Assembly: GCA_947038195.1 (NCBI GenBank)
Contig: CAMQVI010000001.1
Span: 62,001 to 126,000 of the forward strand
DNA: 64,000 nucleotides
Direction: 5' to 3'
Origin: an uncultured Brevinema sp.
Lineage (GTDB): Bacteria > Spirochaetota > Brevinematia > Brevinematales > Brevinemataceae
Positions 29,433 to 39,226 of this stretch are shown here, piece after piece. The position numbers were made by a program, and so were the translations under genes. Numbering within the stretch: position 1 is the first letter of the stretch; each line of letters opens with the position of its first letter. Below the pieces are notes generated by a model. The model did no database searches, was not told the DNA's origin, and worked only from the letters and a program-made list of their open reading frames with translations.

Positions 29433-30431
29433 ATGGATAATAAATTAATCTCTCTCGTTTTACCCTGTTATAACGAAGAGGCAGTCATTAAAACCACATT
29501 AGATGTTTTGGCAGAAAAGATGAAAGAATATCAATTTGATAATTATGAAATTGTTTTAGTAGACGATGGCTCTAAAGATAAAACACTAGAACTTATAACA
29601 AGTTACGCTGAGAAAGATAGTAAAATCAAAGTCGTTTCTTTTGCATCTAACAAAGGGCAACAAGTGGCTTTTTATGCAGGAATGTGCTATTGCTCTGGAG
29701 AAGGGGTCATCTTAATGGATGCCGATTTGCAAGACCCACCAGAATGTATTCCTGAAATGTATCGTTTATGGCAAGAAGAGGGCTATCATGTCGTCTACGG
29801 CAAGAGAGCTCAAAGACAAGGAGAAAGTTTCTTGAAAAAATGGACCGCTTCTCTCTTTTATAGAACCTTAAATTTTCTTTCTTACACATCTCTTCCCGAA
29901 GACGTAGGTGAATTTCGTCTTATGGACAGGGTAATTGTAGATATTGTAATAAATATAGAAGAAAAGAATCGTTTTAACAGAGCCTTGGTGGCATATTTGG
30001 GCTTTAAACAGACAGAGCTTCTTTTTGAAAGACCAGAACGATTTGCTGGGGAGACTAAATTCGGCTGGAAAGAAATGATAGGTCTAGCGAAAGATGGCTT
30101 ATTTTCTTTTAGTTACGCTCCTATTACCATAATACAATTTTTGGGTGTATTTGCCCTGTTTTTATCAGGAGTACTCTTGATTTATACTATCATGTCAAGA
30201 TTTACAGGGCACTATTCGGAAGGGTGGTCTTCTTTGATGATAGTTATTACTTTTTTTGGGGGAGCAATGCTTTTTGCTTTAGGTATAATAGGGGAGTATA
30301 TAGCACGTATTCATACAGAAGTTGTAAAAAGACCACTATTTATTACAGCTAAGACAGTAAATTTACAAAATCATAAATTACCAGAGTATATGGCTCAATT
30401 TATAGGTAAGAACAACCAAAATCTCAAGTAA
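29433..30431 (+). CDS. Family 2 glycosyltransferase (ArnC/DPM-like) with C-terminal membrane segments
   Basis: LVLPCYNEEAVI, VLVDDGSKDKT, MDADLQDPPE, EFRLMDR. Confidence 0.92.
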   Translation: MDNKLISLVLPCYNEEAVIKTTLDVLAEKMKEYQFDNYEIVLVDDGSKDKTLELITSYAEKDSKIKVVSFASNKGQQVAFYAGMCYCSGEGVILMDADLQDPPECIPEMYRLWQEEGYHVVYGKRAQRQGESFLKKWTASLFYRTLNFLSYTSLPEDVGEFRLMDRVIVDIVINIEEKNRFNRALVAYLGFKQTELLFERPERFAGETKFGWKEMIGLAKDGLFSFSYAPITIIQFLGVFALFLSGVLLIYTIMSRFTGHYSEGWSSLMIVITFFGGAMLFALGIIGEYIARIHTEVVKRPLFITAKTVNLQNHKLPEYMAQFIGKNNQNLK

Positions 30432-30443
30432 AGGTGGAATATT

Positions 30444-30950
30444 ATGAAAACTATTGTTTTAGCAGGGGGGTGTTTTTGGGGAGTGGAGAAATTTCTTTCC
30501 CTAGTACATGGGATTACATTTACAGAAACAGCCTTTGTTAATGGAAACACGGAAACGACCACTTATGAAGAGGTTTGTAAAAAAGATACAGGGTATGCGG
30601 AAGGGGTTAAAATACAATACGACCCATCTTTTATTTCTTTAGAAGAAATCTTAGATTTGTATTATCAGATTATAGACCCTACCTCACTTAATAAACAAGG
30701 AAATGATGTGGGTACTCAATATAGAACAGGGATATATTATGTAGATGTAGTAGATGAGCCTCTTATTAAAGATTCTTTAATAAGATTGCAATCACAATAT
30801 AAAACACCTATAGCTATTGAATTAGAGCCCCTTAAGATTTATGTTTCTGCAGAAAAAGTTCATCAAAAATACTTAGATAACAATCCTAATGGCTATTGTC
30901 ATATAGGTCCTAAATTTTTTGAGCTGGCAAAAAATTATAAAAAGAAATAA
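30444..30950 (+). CDS. msrA: Peptide methionine sulfoxide reductase A
   Basis: AGGCFWGVEKFL; YYQIIDPTSLNKQGNDVGTQYRTGIYY. Confidence 0.94.
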   Translation: MKTIVLAGGCFWGVEKFLSLVHGITFTETAFVNGNTETTTYEEVCKKDTGYAEGVKIQYDPSFISLEEILDLYYQIIDPTSLNKQGNDVGTQYRTGIYYVDVVDEPLIKDSLIRLQSQYKTPIAIELEPLKIYVSAEKVHQKYLDNNPNGYCHIGPKFFELAKNYKKK

Positions 30951-30975
30951 ATATAAAAATTATAGAATATTATAA

Positions 30976-31014
30976 AAAAAGAGTGAAGTAATTATTACTT
31001 CACTCTTTTTTATT
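30976..31014. terminator. Bidirectional terminator
   Basis: AAAGAGTGAAGTAATTATTACTTCACTCTTT near-perfect palindrome. Confidence 0.8.
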
Positions 31015-31016
31015 TT

Positions 31017-31676
31017 TTAGACTTCTACAATTTTGAAGTTAGGTGACACTTCTATATCAGCATCGATAGTACCTAAGACAAATTCTTTGGTATAGGGAGC
31101 GAAAACTTCTTCTAGCACAAATTTCCCATTATTGAATGTGAAATAGGCAGCATCAGTAACGATAATACTTACTTTTCCTACACCTGTTAAGGGTAAGGTA
31201 CATTTTCTTTTTAGTTTACAATCCCCTGTTTTATCAAGGTGATGACCTACTGCAATAACACATTTGGCTCCAGCTACAAGATCCATAGCACCACCCATTC
31301 CTGGTACCATTTTACCAGGCACTTTGTAATTGGCGATATTGGCAGTTTGATCTACTTCTAAAAAACCTATTACGGTATAATCTAAATGCCCACCTCTCAT
31401 CATACCTAAGGCAATAGAAGAGTCAAAGAAACATCCGCCAGGAAGGATAGAAGAGGGGTTCCCACCTGCATCGGTGAGGTCTTTATTGATGTTTTCTGTG
31501 GGGGCAGGTCCCATTCCTAAAAATCCATTTTCTGAATGTAAAATAATAGTTCTATCGTTAGGAATATCCCCAGCTACAGCAGCAGGAATTCCGATACCAA
31601 GATTTACAACATCCCCATGTTGGAATATTTGAGCAACTCTTTTAGTGATAATTTTTTTATTGTTTTCGTATTGCAT
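31017..31676 (-). CDS. atoA: Acetate/acetoacetate CoA-transferase subunit beta
   Basis: VVNLGIGIPAAVAGDIP, HSENGFLGMGP. Confidence 0.9.
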   Translation of the reverse strand: MQYENNKKIITKRVAQIFQHGDVVNLGIGIPAAVAGDIPNDRTIILHSENGFLGMGPAPTENINKDLTDAGGNPSSILPGGCFFDSSIALGMMRGGHLDYTVIGFLEVDQTANIANYKVPGKMVPGMGGAMDLVAGAKCVIAVGHHLDKTGDCKLKRKCTLPLTGVGKVSIIVTDAAYFTFNNGKFVLEEVFAPYTKEFVLGTIDADIEVSPNFKIVEV

Positions 31677-32365
31677 TAGTTTCCTCCTAAAACAAGGTAA
31701 TGAACGAAGATAAAAGGAGTTTGAATATGGTTAGGGTCCAGTTCTCCAATCTCGACGATTTCTTCTACTTCGGCAATGACGATTTTGGCAGCCATGGCAA
31801 GGATAGGATTGAAATTTCTTGCAGCAGCTTCGTAAATGAGATTCCCTGCTTTATCAGCTTTTTTAGCTTTGATGAAAGCTACATCTCCACTCAGAGCTTC
31901 TTCGAGGATGTATTCTTTTCCTTGAATGACTTTGATTTCTTTTCCTTCAGCTACTTCTGTTCCCAATCCAGAAGGAGTATAAAATCCTCCTATACCGAGT
32001 CCAGCTGATCTGATTTTTTCTACAAAAGAACCCATTGGAAATAAATTAACGTCCATTTCCCCTGATTTCATTTGTTCTTGAGTGAAAGCATCTAATCCTA
32101 TATGACATGAAATACATTTATTAAATAATTTAGCCTGTACCATGTGGGCTACACCGTTGATTCTTCCTATATCGGGTTTCCCCCAAGAGTGGTCACTGGC
32201 GATTAGGGTAAGATCTTTATGTGGGCAATGCTCTGCCATTGCTTTAGATAGGGTTTCGGCTGCACCGGCTCCCATAAATCCACCACACATAACAGAATTG
32301 CCGGCTTTGACTAAAGCGACAGCTTCTTTGGGAGTAATAATTGGTTTTTCTATCATTATGTACAC
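31676..32365 (-). CDS. atoD: Acetate/acetoacetate CoA-transferase subunit alpha (start may be MIEKP)
   Basis: GNSVMCGGFMGAGAAETLS, GLGIGGFYTPSGLGTEVAEGKE. Confidence 0.9.
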   Translation of the reverse strand: MYIMIEKPIITPKEAVALVKAGNSVMCGGFMGAGAAETLSKAMAEHCPHKDLTLIASDHSWGKPDIGRINGVAHMVQAKLFNKCISCHIGLDAFTQEQMKSGEMDVNLFPMGSFVEKIRSAGLGIGGFYTPSGLGTEVAEGKEIKVIQGKEYILEEALSGDVAFIKAKKADKAGNLIYEAAARNFNPILAMAAKIVIAEVEEIVEIGELDPNHIQTPFIFVHYLVLGGN

Positions 32366-32426
32366 CTCATATCCTTATTTTATTAGACTTATCATAGTAA
32401 TAAGTTTGTTATTTTTATAATAGATT

Positions 32427-32454
32427 ATTATAAATGATTTTAAGATTTTGTCAA
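32427..32454 (-). promoter_or_regulatory. Promoter of atoDA
   Basis: Minus strand TTGACA - 16 nt - TATAAT. Confidence 0.7.
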
Positions 32455-32556
32455 GCAAAAATAGATATTTAAAAGGTTTTAAGGATAATAATGGTTTACA
32501 AAAATTTTATAGTATGCTATGATATAAGTATAACAGTATATTTTTAAGGAGTTGTT

Positions 32557-33915
32557 ATGAAATTTTTAGCGGATATTTTCACAAGATTTATGAAAAAATA
32601 CATGCCAGATGCTTTTATTTTTTCTATCTTATTGACAGTCATAGTCATTGTGGCGGCATTATTTGTCCCCAATTCCAAAGGTACCAGTAATTCTATCTTC
32701 GATATTATTACCTATTGGGGTAGTGGTTTTTGGGGGCTTTTAGGATTTGCGATGCAAATGGCTCTAATCGTAGCTACAGGGACAGCCCTAGCTAGTAGTA
32801 AACCAGTAAATGCTCTTTTGGGTAAGATAGCAGATCGTTTAGATACGCCTGTTAAAGCTATTGCAGGGACTGCTATAGTTGCTACTATTGCTTGTTGGTT
32901 ACAATATGGATTTGGGCTTATTGCTGGTGCTCTTTTAGCTCGTAAAGTAGCTACTCGTACCAAGGGAGTGCATTACCCAATCTTAGTAGCTGCTGCTTAT
33001 AGTGGTTTTCTCGTATGGCATGGAGGACTTTCTGCCTCTATTCCTTTAAGATTGGCTACACCAGGGGTAGATGCTGCGCTCAATCAATACTTGGGAGCAG
33101 GATCTTTTATTCCTGTTACTGATACTATTTTTAGCCCTTTCAATCTTACCCTCTCTTTAATATTATTGATCACTATTCCTATAACCTTTATATTGATGAT
33201 GCCTAAAGATCCTTCCGAAATCGTTGAACTATCTGAAGAAGTTAAACAAAAATTTCTTGAAGAAGAAAAAGAAGTACCAGCACCTACTGGGAAGTTGAAT
33301 TTTGCTGAATATTTAGAGCATACCCCCTTAATTACAGTCATTGCTTGTGTTTTAGGGTTTGTATATCTCTTTTTATATTTCAAAGCTGGAAAAACTTTAT
33401 CTCTTGATAGTGTTCTTATTATCTTCTTGTTTTTAGGTCTAGCCTTGCACAAAACACCTCATAATTATTTGGTAGCTTTTAAGCAAGGTGTGGCTGAGAC
33501 TTCTGGTATCTTAATGCAATTTCCTTTCTATGCTGGTATCATGGGGATTATGATTCAATCAGGATTAGGGGCTACAATTACAGAATTCTTTATTTCCGTA
33601 GCTAATGCTAATACCTTGCCTGTGTATACCTTTTGGGTATCAGGTTTGATCAATCTCTTTGTTCCTTCTGGAGGAGGACAATGGGCTGTTCAAAGTCATT
33701 TTATTCTGGATAGTGCTGTGAAACTAGGTGCTGACATTCCTAAGACAGTTCTCGCTGTGTCTTGGGGTGATGCTTGGACAAATATGATACAACCATTTTG
33801 GGCTTTACCTTTATTAGGGGTAGCTCGTATGGACGTTAAAGATATCATGGGTTATACTGCCGTGATTCTTATCGTAAGTGGCGTGATTATTTCAGGGCTT
33901 ATTTATGTATTTTAA
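32557..33915 (+). CDS. atoE: Short-chain fatty-acid transporter (AtoE family)
   Basis: FTRFMKKYMPDAFIFSILLT, FWGLLGFAMQMALIVATG, PSGGGQWAVQ. Confidence 0.93.
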   Translation: MKFLADIFTRFMKKYMPDAFIFSILLTVIVIVAALFVPNSKGTSNSIFDIITYWGSGFWGLLGFAMQMALIVATGTALASSKPVNALLGKIADRLDTPVKAIAGTAIVATIACWLQYGFGLIAGALLARKVATRTKGVHYPILVAAAYSGFLVWHGGLSASIPLRLATPGVDAALNQYLGAGSFIPVTDTIFSPFNLTLSLILLITIPITFILMMPKDPSEIVELSEEVKQKFLEEEKEVPAPTGKLNFAEYLEHTPLITVIACVLGFVYLFLYFKAGKTLSLDSVLIIFLFLGLALHKTPHNYLVAFKQGVAETSGILMQFPFYAGIMGIMIQSGLGATITEFFISVANANTLPVYTFWVSGLINLFVPSGGGQWAVQSHFILDSAVKLGADIPKTVLAVSWGDAWTNMIQPFWALPLLGVARMDVKDIMGYTAVILIVSGVIISGLIYVF

Positions 33916-33941
33916 TCTTATAATATAAAATAAATATTATA

Positions 33942-33975
33942 AAAAAGACACCTTTTAAAAGGTGTCTTTTTTTTT
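33942..33975 (+). terminator. Rho-independent terminator
   Basis: AAAAAAGACACCTTTTAAAAGGTGTCTTTTTTTTT. Confidence 0.85.
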
Positions 33976-34430
33976 GACCTTTATTGATTTTTATTCAATA
34001 TCTCAAAGTTTTAGCTCAATTTATTGATTGTTTTTATCACTTTTTTGACCCTTTTTTGATTTTTAATCATATTTTAATCACTGTTGATCATCTTTTTTTA
34101 GGTTTTTGGGCTTATTTTTTAGATTTTTTGATAGGATTTTAAAATTTTGGGATTGGAGAGGAGAATTTGCTTTGTTAGACTTTTTTTTGGGGAATATTTT
34201 AGAAAGATCTTTGTTTTGTCTTTTTGAGAAATTTTGGATGGTGATAATGGTTTTATGATTTTGGGGAGATTTTTAGATTTTTGCTCAGGGGGTATTTTAG
34301 GGAGAGGTATTTTGGATAGGGGTTAATTTTTTAGGTTTTTGGGTGGATTTCAGATTTTTTGATAGGATTTTAAAATTTAAAAAATTTGGAATTTAGAAAA
34401 AGCTGTACTATCTTTTATTCAATCAATAAA
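33976..34430. repeat. T/G-rich, C-poor intergenic tract with an imperfect direct repeat
   Basis: TTAGGTTTTTGGG...AGATTTTTTGATAGGATTTTAAAATTT at 34098-34147 and 34331-34378. Confidence 0.7.
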
Positions 34431-34441
34431 AGGAGAATGTC

Positions 34442-35911
34442 ATGAGTCAAGATAATAATAAACTGGGAGTCGTTGCTTTAACGATGGTTATTATAAGCGC
34501 TATGATAGGGGGAGGAGTATTTAATATTCCCCAAAATATAGCCGCAGATGCTGGAGTAGGCCCCTCCCTTATAGCGTGGGCTATTACTGCTATAGGAGTA
34601 TGGTTTTTAGCCAACACCTTTCGTATTTTATCTGCCGCTAGACCAGAGGCTAAGGCGGGGTTATTCTCGTATGGGCAAATAGGCTTTGGACCTTTTGTAG
34701 GATTTTTCTCTGCTTGGGGGTATTGGATAGCTAATATATTCGCCAATGTAGCTTATGCGGTACTATTGATGGGTTCTTTAAATTTTTTCTATCCAGGAAT
34801 GTTTACAGGGGGAAATAATCTCAATTCTGTGATAGGGGGCTCTATTGTTATATGGGTGATGTATTTCATTGTGCAAAGTGGGGTCAAGAACGTTTCTTCC
34901 TTAAATACCATAGGTACGATAGCCAAGATTGTTCCCCTTGTTCTTTTTATTATTATTGCAGGCTCATTGTTTGATCTGCCTCAATTTATGACTAATTTTT
35001 GGGGTACTCAAGATATACCAGCTGCCCATGAAAAAAACCTTGGCACAATATTCGATCAAATAAAACATACGATGCTCGTAACTTTATGGATGTATCTAGG
35101 AATAGAAGGTGCTGTCGTAGTCTCTGATAAAGCAAGAAACCAAAAAGACGTAGGAAGGGCAACAAAATTAGCTTTTATTATTTCCACCTCTGTTTATGTG
35201 CTTATTTCAACCTTGTCTTATGGTATTTTTTCTCTAGGAGAATTAAGTGTGATGCAAGCTCCTTCTACAGCAGAAATTTTATTAAAGAAAGTAGGCCCTT
35301 GGGGTGAGTACCTCATGAATGTAGGAATGATAGTCGCTGTATTGAGCTCTTGGCTTATTTGGACGATTATGCTCGCAGAACTACCTTATGTAGCGGCAAA
35401 AGCTAATACCTTCCCTAAACGCTTTGCTGAGAGTAATGATAAAGGAACGGCAAGTTTCTCTATGATTATCTCTACTATTATTATGCAAGGAGCAATGATT
35501 CTCGTTTATTTTTCTCATAATGCTTGGACTTTAATGCTTTCTATGACTAGTTTTATGTTTGTCCCTTGTTATATTGTTTGTATTCTCTATCTCATGAAAA
35601 TCAGTTTCTCTTCTAAAGAGTCTTATCCTGATGATATTTTTGCGAGTAGAACATATGCTAAAATCACTTCTGTGTTCGCCTTAATCTATGGACTGTGGCT
35701 TATTTATGCAGCAGGGGTTCAATATATGTTAATTGCTTGTATTGTGTACGCTTTAGGGATTCCTATCTATTTTATGGCGAGAAAGGAAAATGCTGAAAAT
35801 AAAACAATGTTTGATACAAAGGGAGAGGGTATTTTTGCTCTAAGCCTATGTTTATTAGGAGCAGCAGGTGTAGTGTATCTAGGATTTAATTATAAAACGT
35901 TCTTAGGATAG
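34442..35911 (+). CDS. APC-family basic amino acid/polyamine antiporter (arginine:agmatine-type exchange inferred)
   Basis: MIGGGVFNIPQNIAADAGVGPSLIAW; immediately upstream of an AdiA-like decarboxylase. Confidence 0.85.
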   Translation: MSQDNNKLGVVALTMVIISAMIGGGVFNIPQNIAADAGVGPSLIAWAITAIGVWFLANTFRILSAARPEAKAGLFSYGQIGFGPFVGFFSAWGYWIANIFANVAYAVLLMGSLNFFYPGMFTGGNNLNSVIGGSIVIWVMYFIVQSGVKNVSSLNTIGTIAKIVPLVLFIIIAGSLFDLPQFMTNFWGTQDIPAAHEKNLGTIFDQIKHTMLVTLWMYLGIEGAVVVSDKARNQKDVGRATKLAFIISTSVYVLISTLSYGIFSLGELSVMQAPSTAEILLKKVGPWGEYLMNVGMIVAVLSSWLIWTIMLAELPYVAAKANTFPKRFAESNDKGTASFSMIISTIIMQGAMILVYFSHNAWTLMLSMTSFMFVPCYIVCILYLMKISFSSKESYPDDIFASRTYAKITSVFALIYGLWLIYAAGVQYMLIACIVYALGIPIYFMARKENAENKTMFDTKGEGIFALSLCLLGAAGVVYLGFNYKTFLG

Positions 35912-35921
35912 GAGATAAAAA

Positions 35922-38198
35922 ATGAAAAATAAAAAAAACATTCTATTATTAAAAGATTCTGTCATTCCCAATACAGAAATAGAATACCGATTAAATCAAT
36001 TGATATTTCAGTTGGAATCACAAAATTTTAATGTTCGTATTACGACTTCTTATGAAGATCTTAATGACATTATGATTTTAGATAAAAATTGGGATTGTGT
36101 CTTGCTTTCTTTTCCTCTAGCAAGAGCTCAAGAAAGCTTAGTGCAGGCTATAACAAAAATACATCACACTCAAGAAAATCTCCCTTGTTTTTTACTTTGT
36201 CATGATAGAGAGTCTTTACTCCATTTAGAAAGAAGTACCTTAGAAAATATTTATGAGATTATCTGGGTGCTTCAAGAAGAAATATATTTCTTAGGGGAAA
36301 GAATAGAAAAAGCTGTTAAAGAGTACGATGATTTTCTTCTTCCTCCTCTTACTAAAGCGATGCTCTCTTATAATAAAATCGCCGAGTATTCTTGGTCAGC
36401 TCCAGGACATCAGGGGGGGGTAGGTTTTAATAAAACAGCTCTAGGGCAACGATTTTTTAATTTTTATGGGGACAATATGTTTCTTTCTGATATAGGAATA
36501 GAACGTACTAGTATAGGTTCTCTTTTAGATCATACAGGAGCTTTCCACGATAGTGAAGAAAAAGTAGCAAAGATTTTTGGTTCAGATCTTTCTTATAGTG
36601 TTTTAGTAGGGACTTCTGGCTCTAATCGTACGATTATGCAAGCGGTATTGACGGAAGATGATGTGGCTTTAGTGGATAGAAACTGCCATAAATCTATAGA
36701 ACAAGGATTGATTAATACAGGGGCTACACCTATTTATATGATTCCTTCCCGAAATCACTATGGTATTATAGGTCCTATTCTTCCTTTGGAGATGACACCA
36801 GAAAAGATTGCTCAAAAAATACAAGACTCTCCTTTAATCTCGAAAGAAGATAAAAAAATACTACCACAATATTCTGTGGTAACAAATTGTACCTATGATG
36901 GGGTCGTCTATAATTCTGCTAAAGTGGAAGGTATTTTAGAAAAAAGTATTCCCCATATGCACTTTGATGAAGCATGGTATGGCTATGCTCGTTTCCACCC
37001 TGTCTATAAAGATCATTATGCAATGAGAGGAGATAGTAAGGACTACAAAGGAAAATCTACTATTTTTGCCACTCATTCTACTCATAAGCTTTTGAATGCC
37101 TTGTCTCAATCTTCTTACGTTCATGTAAGACATGGAGAAACTCCTATTTCGGAAGAGCGTTATCTTCAATCTTATAATATGCATGCAACAACCTCTCCTT
37201 ATTATCCTTTGGCAGTGTCTAATGAGATAGGGGCTGTGATGATGGAAGGAGATTCTGGTTATACTCTTATGAAAGATACAATCACAGAAGCTGTTTATTT
37301 TCGTCAACAAGTCGCTAAATTATATAAAGAATACCAAAAAAATGGGGAATGGTTTTTTAAAGTTTGGAATAATCCCAAAGTAACAGATCCTGCTACTAAT
37401 AAAATCTATGACTTTGAAGAAGCTCCTGTGGATTTATTAGTTAATGAACAAAGTGCATGGGTTTTAAACCCTAAAGATGAATGGCATGGTTTTAAAGATC
37501 TCCCTGAAAATTGGGCTATGTTAGATCCTATCAAGGTTAGTTTGTTGAGCCCTGGTATTTCTGAAAAAGGAGAGATACAAGAACAAGGAGTACCTGCAGA
37601 ACTACTATCTTATTACTTCTCTAAGCTAGGCGTGGTGCCTACAAGAACTACAGATTTTCAGGTGATGTTCTTATTCTCTATGGGTATTACGGAAGGCAAA
37701 TGGGGTAGTCTCCTCAATGCCCTTGTGACTTTTAAAGAAAAGTACGATCGCAATGAACCATTAACGAGAATATTTCCAGAATTAGTCGTCTTAGCTCCTG
37801 ATAATTATAAAAATTTAGGGATTAAAGATTTAGGAGATAAAATATTACTCTTTCTTAGAAATAATAATCCTGAGCATTATTTGGATATGGCTTATTCTTC
37901 ATTACCTACGCCCCATAGAACGCCTAGAGATGCTTATAAGCAACTCATCAAAGATAATGTGGAATTAGTCCCCTTAGATGAGCTCTATGGACGAGTAGCC
38001 GCTAATTCTATTATCCCTTATCCTCCCGGTATTCCTATGATTATGTCAGGGGAGAATTTTGGCGGGAAAGAGTCTCCTCAAATCGCTTACTTAAAAGCTT
38101 TAGAAAAATGGGACTTGTTGTTTCCAGGATTTGAACATGAAACAGAAGGCGCTGTTATAAAGGGTGGTAAATACTATATTTTATGTATTAAAGAATAA
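35922..38198 (+). CDS. adiA: Biodegradative arginine decarboxylase (AdiA-like, PLP group III)
   Basis: FATHSTHKLLNALSQSSYVHVRHGE, MHATTSPYYPLAVSNE, DEWHGFKDLPENWAMLDPIKVSLLSPG, FEHETEGAVIKGG; closely resembles AdiA from memory. Confidence 0.9.
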   Translation: MKNKKNILLLKDSVIPNTEIEYRLNQLIFQLESQNFNVRITTSYEDLNDIMILDKNWDCVLLSFPLARAQESLVQAITKIHHTQENLPCFLLCHDRESLLHLERSTLENIYEIIWVLQEEIYFLGERIEKAVKEYDDFLLPPLTKAMLSYNKIAEYSWSAPGHQGGVGFNKTALGQRFFNFYGDNMFLSDIGIERTSIGSLLDHTGAFHDSEEKVAKIFGSDLSYSVLVGTSGSNRTIMQAVLTEDDVALVDRNCHKSIEQGLINTGATPIYMIPSRNHYGIIGPILPLEMTPEKIAQKIQDSPLISKEDKKILPQYSVVTNCTYDGVVYNSAKVEGILEKSIPHMHFDEAWYGYARFHPVYKDHYAMRGDSKDYKGKSTIFATHSTHKLLNALSQSSYVHVRHGETPISEERYLQSYNMHATTSPYYPLAVSNEIGAVMMEGDSGYTLMKDTITEAVYFRQQVAKLYKEYQKNGEWFFKVWNNPKVTDPATNKIYDFEEAPVDLLVNEQSAWVLNPKDEWHGFKDLPENWAMLDPIKVSLLSPGISEKGEIQEQGVPAELLSYYFSKLGVVPTRTTDFQVMFLFSMGITEGKWGSLLNALVTFKEKYDRNEPLTRIFPELVVLAPDNYKNLGIKDLGDKILLFLRNNNPEHYLDMAYSSLPTPHRTPRDAYKQLIKDNVELVPLDELYGRVAANSIIPYPPGIPMIMSGENFGGKESPQIAYLKALEKWDLLFPGFEHETEGAVIKGGKYYILCIKE

Positions 38199-38235
38199 TT
38201 TTCACCTAATAAAAATTTTATGATATAATAAAAAT

Positions 38236-38276
38236 TGAAAAAAAACACACTCTAAGGCTAGAGTGTGTTTTTTATT
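38236..38276. terminator. Bidirectional terminator
   Basis: AAAAAACACACTCTAAGGCTAGAGTGTGTTTTTT. Confidence 0.8.
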
Positions 38277-38292
38277 GCCTATAGTAGGTCTA

Positions 38293-38970
38293 TTATTTTA
38301 AGATGCTTTTCTTTTCTCCACTACCTAGAGTGATACCAATAGTTATAGCTGTGTTTATTCCTATTGACAAAAAATGGCTGGTATTTATTTCAGCTTTGTT
38401 TCTCCATCCTATCGTAAATCCACTATCTGTCATATATTGTATGCCTGGAAGTATATAGTAGGTTCCGAAAGAGAAGTCATTATCCCCTTCGAGAGCAGGT
38501 GCTCCATTAAGATAATATTTATTATCAGTAGCTCCAAAAGCTACACCAACTCCAAGTATATCAAACATTAATCTCCCTGATTTTAATTGACGTCCTAGGG
38601 TGTATGCCATCGCAAATTCACCGTACATTTTTTCGAAATTTTGATCATAAATCTTGTCGTAGTCGCCTTTTAGAAAACTCATGGAAAAACTAGCTCTCAT
38701 GTCAAAACCGTGTACCGTATGATTTTCACGAACACTATGAAAAAGATAGCCTACTTCTGCTGTAAACATCCCTCCACCCAAAGATACTGCTGGTCGTGCA
38801 GGGTGGTGTAAAGGTAACCCAAAGAAATATGTTGTAAAGGCAGATATTTCTCCTCTATCAGATGTTTGGTAGCCACCACCGATATTGATCTGTAGATTAT
38901 GTCTTCCTATTTTAGCATAGGATGTGGTACTCATTAAGAGTAAAGCACATAATAAAGTAAAATTTTTCAT
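38293..38970 (-). CDS. Hypothetical outer-membrane-like protein
   Basis: Signal peptide MKNFTLLCALLLMSTTSYAK and beta-strand-rich pattern. Confidence 0.6.
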   Translation of the reverse strand: MKNFTLLCALLLMSTTSYAKIGRHNLQINIGGGYQTSDRGEISAFTTYFFGLPLHHPARPAVSLGGGMFTAEVGYLFHSVRENHTVHGFDMRASFSMSFLKGDYDKIYDQNFEKMYGEFAMAYTLGRQLKSGRLMFDILGVGVAFGATDNKYYLNGAPALEGDNDFSFGTYYILPGIQYMTDSGFTIGWRNKAEINTSHFLSIGINTAITIGITLGSGEKKSILK

Positions 38971-39197
38971 TCAAAAACCCCTTTTAAATAATTATATTAT
39001 TCATTAGTATAGCTTATATGATAGGGGGCTGTCAATAGTAACAAATGATGTCTGTCATTATAATTACTAAGGAGGGATTTATTTAATAATAATCTATTGA
39101 CAATAAAAGGATATATGAAAGATAAACCACAACGTAAACAAGTGATTACAAATGGATTGATTAAAAGCGTTGGTAAGTATTAATTTTAGTCTTGCTT

Positions 39198-39219
39198 TTT
39201 TTTATGTGTGTGGTATAAT
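39198..39219 (+). promoter_or_regulatory. Promoter of the ncRNA candidate (-35 TTGCTT starts about 39192)
   Basis: TTGCTT - 16 nt - TATAAT(39214-39219). Confidence 0.6.
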
Positions 39220-39226
39220 AATTCAT

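Noticed and set aside
34286-34345. G-quadruplex in the T/G-rich tract
   Set aside because: G runs are present but uneven, with long loops; not strong enough to call as a feature.
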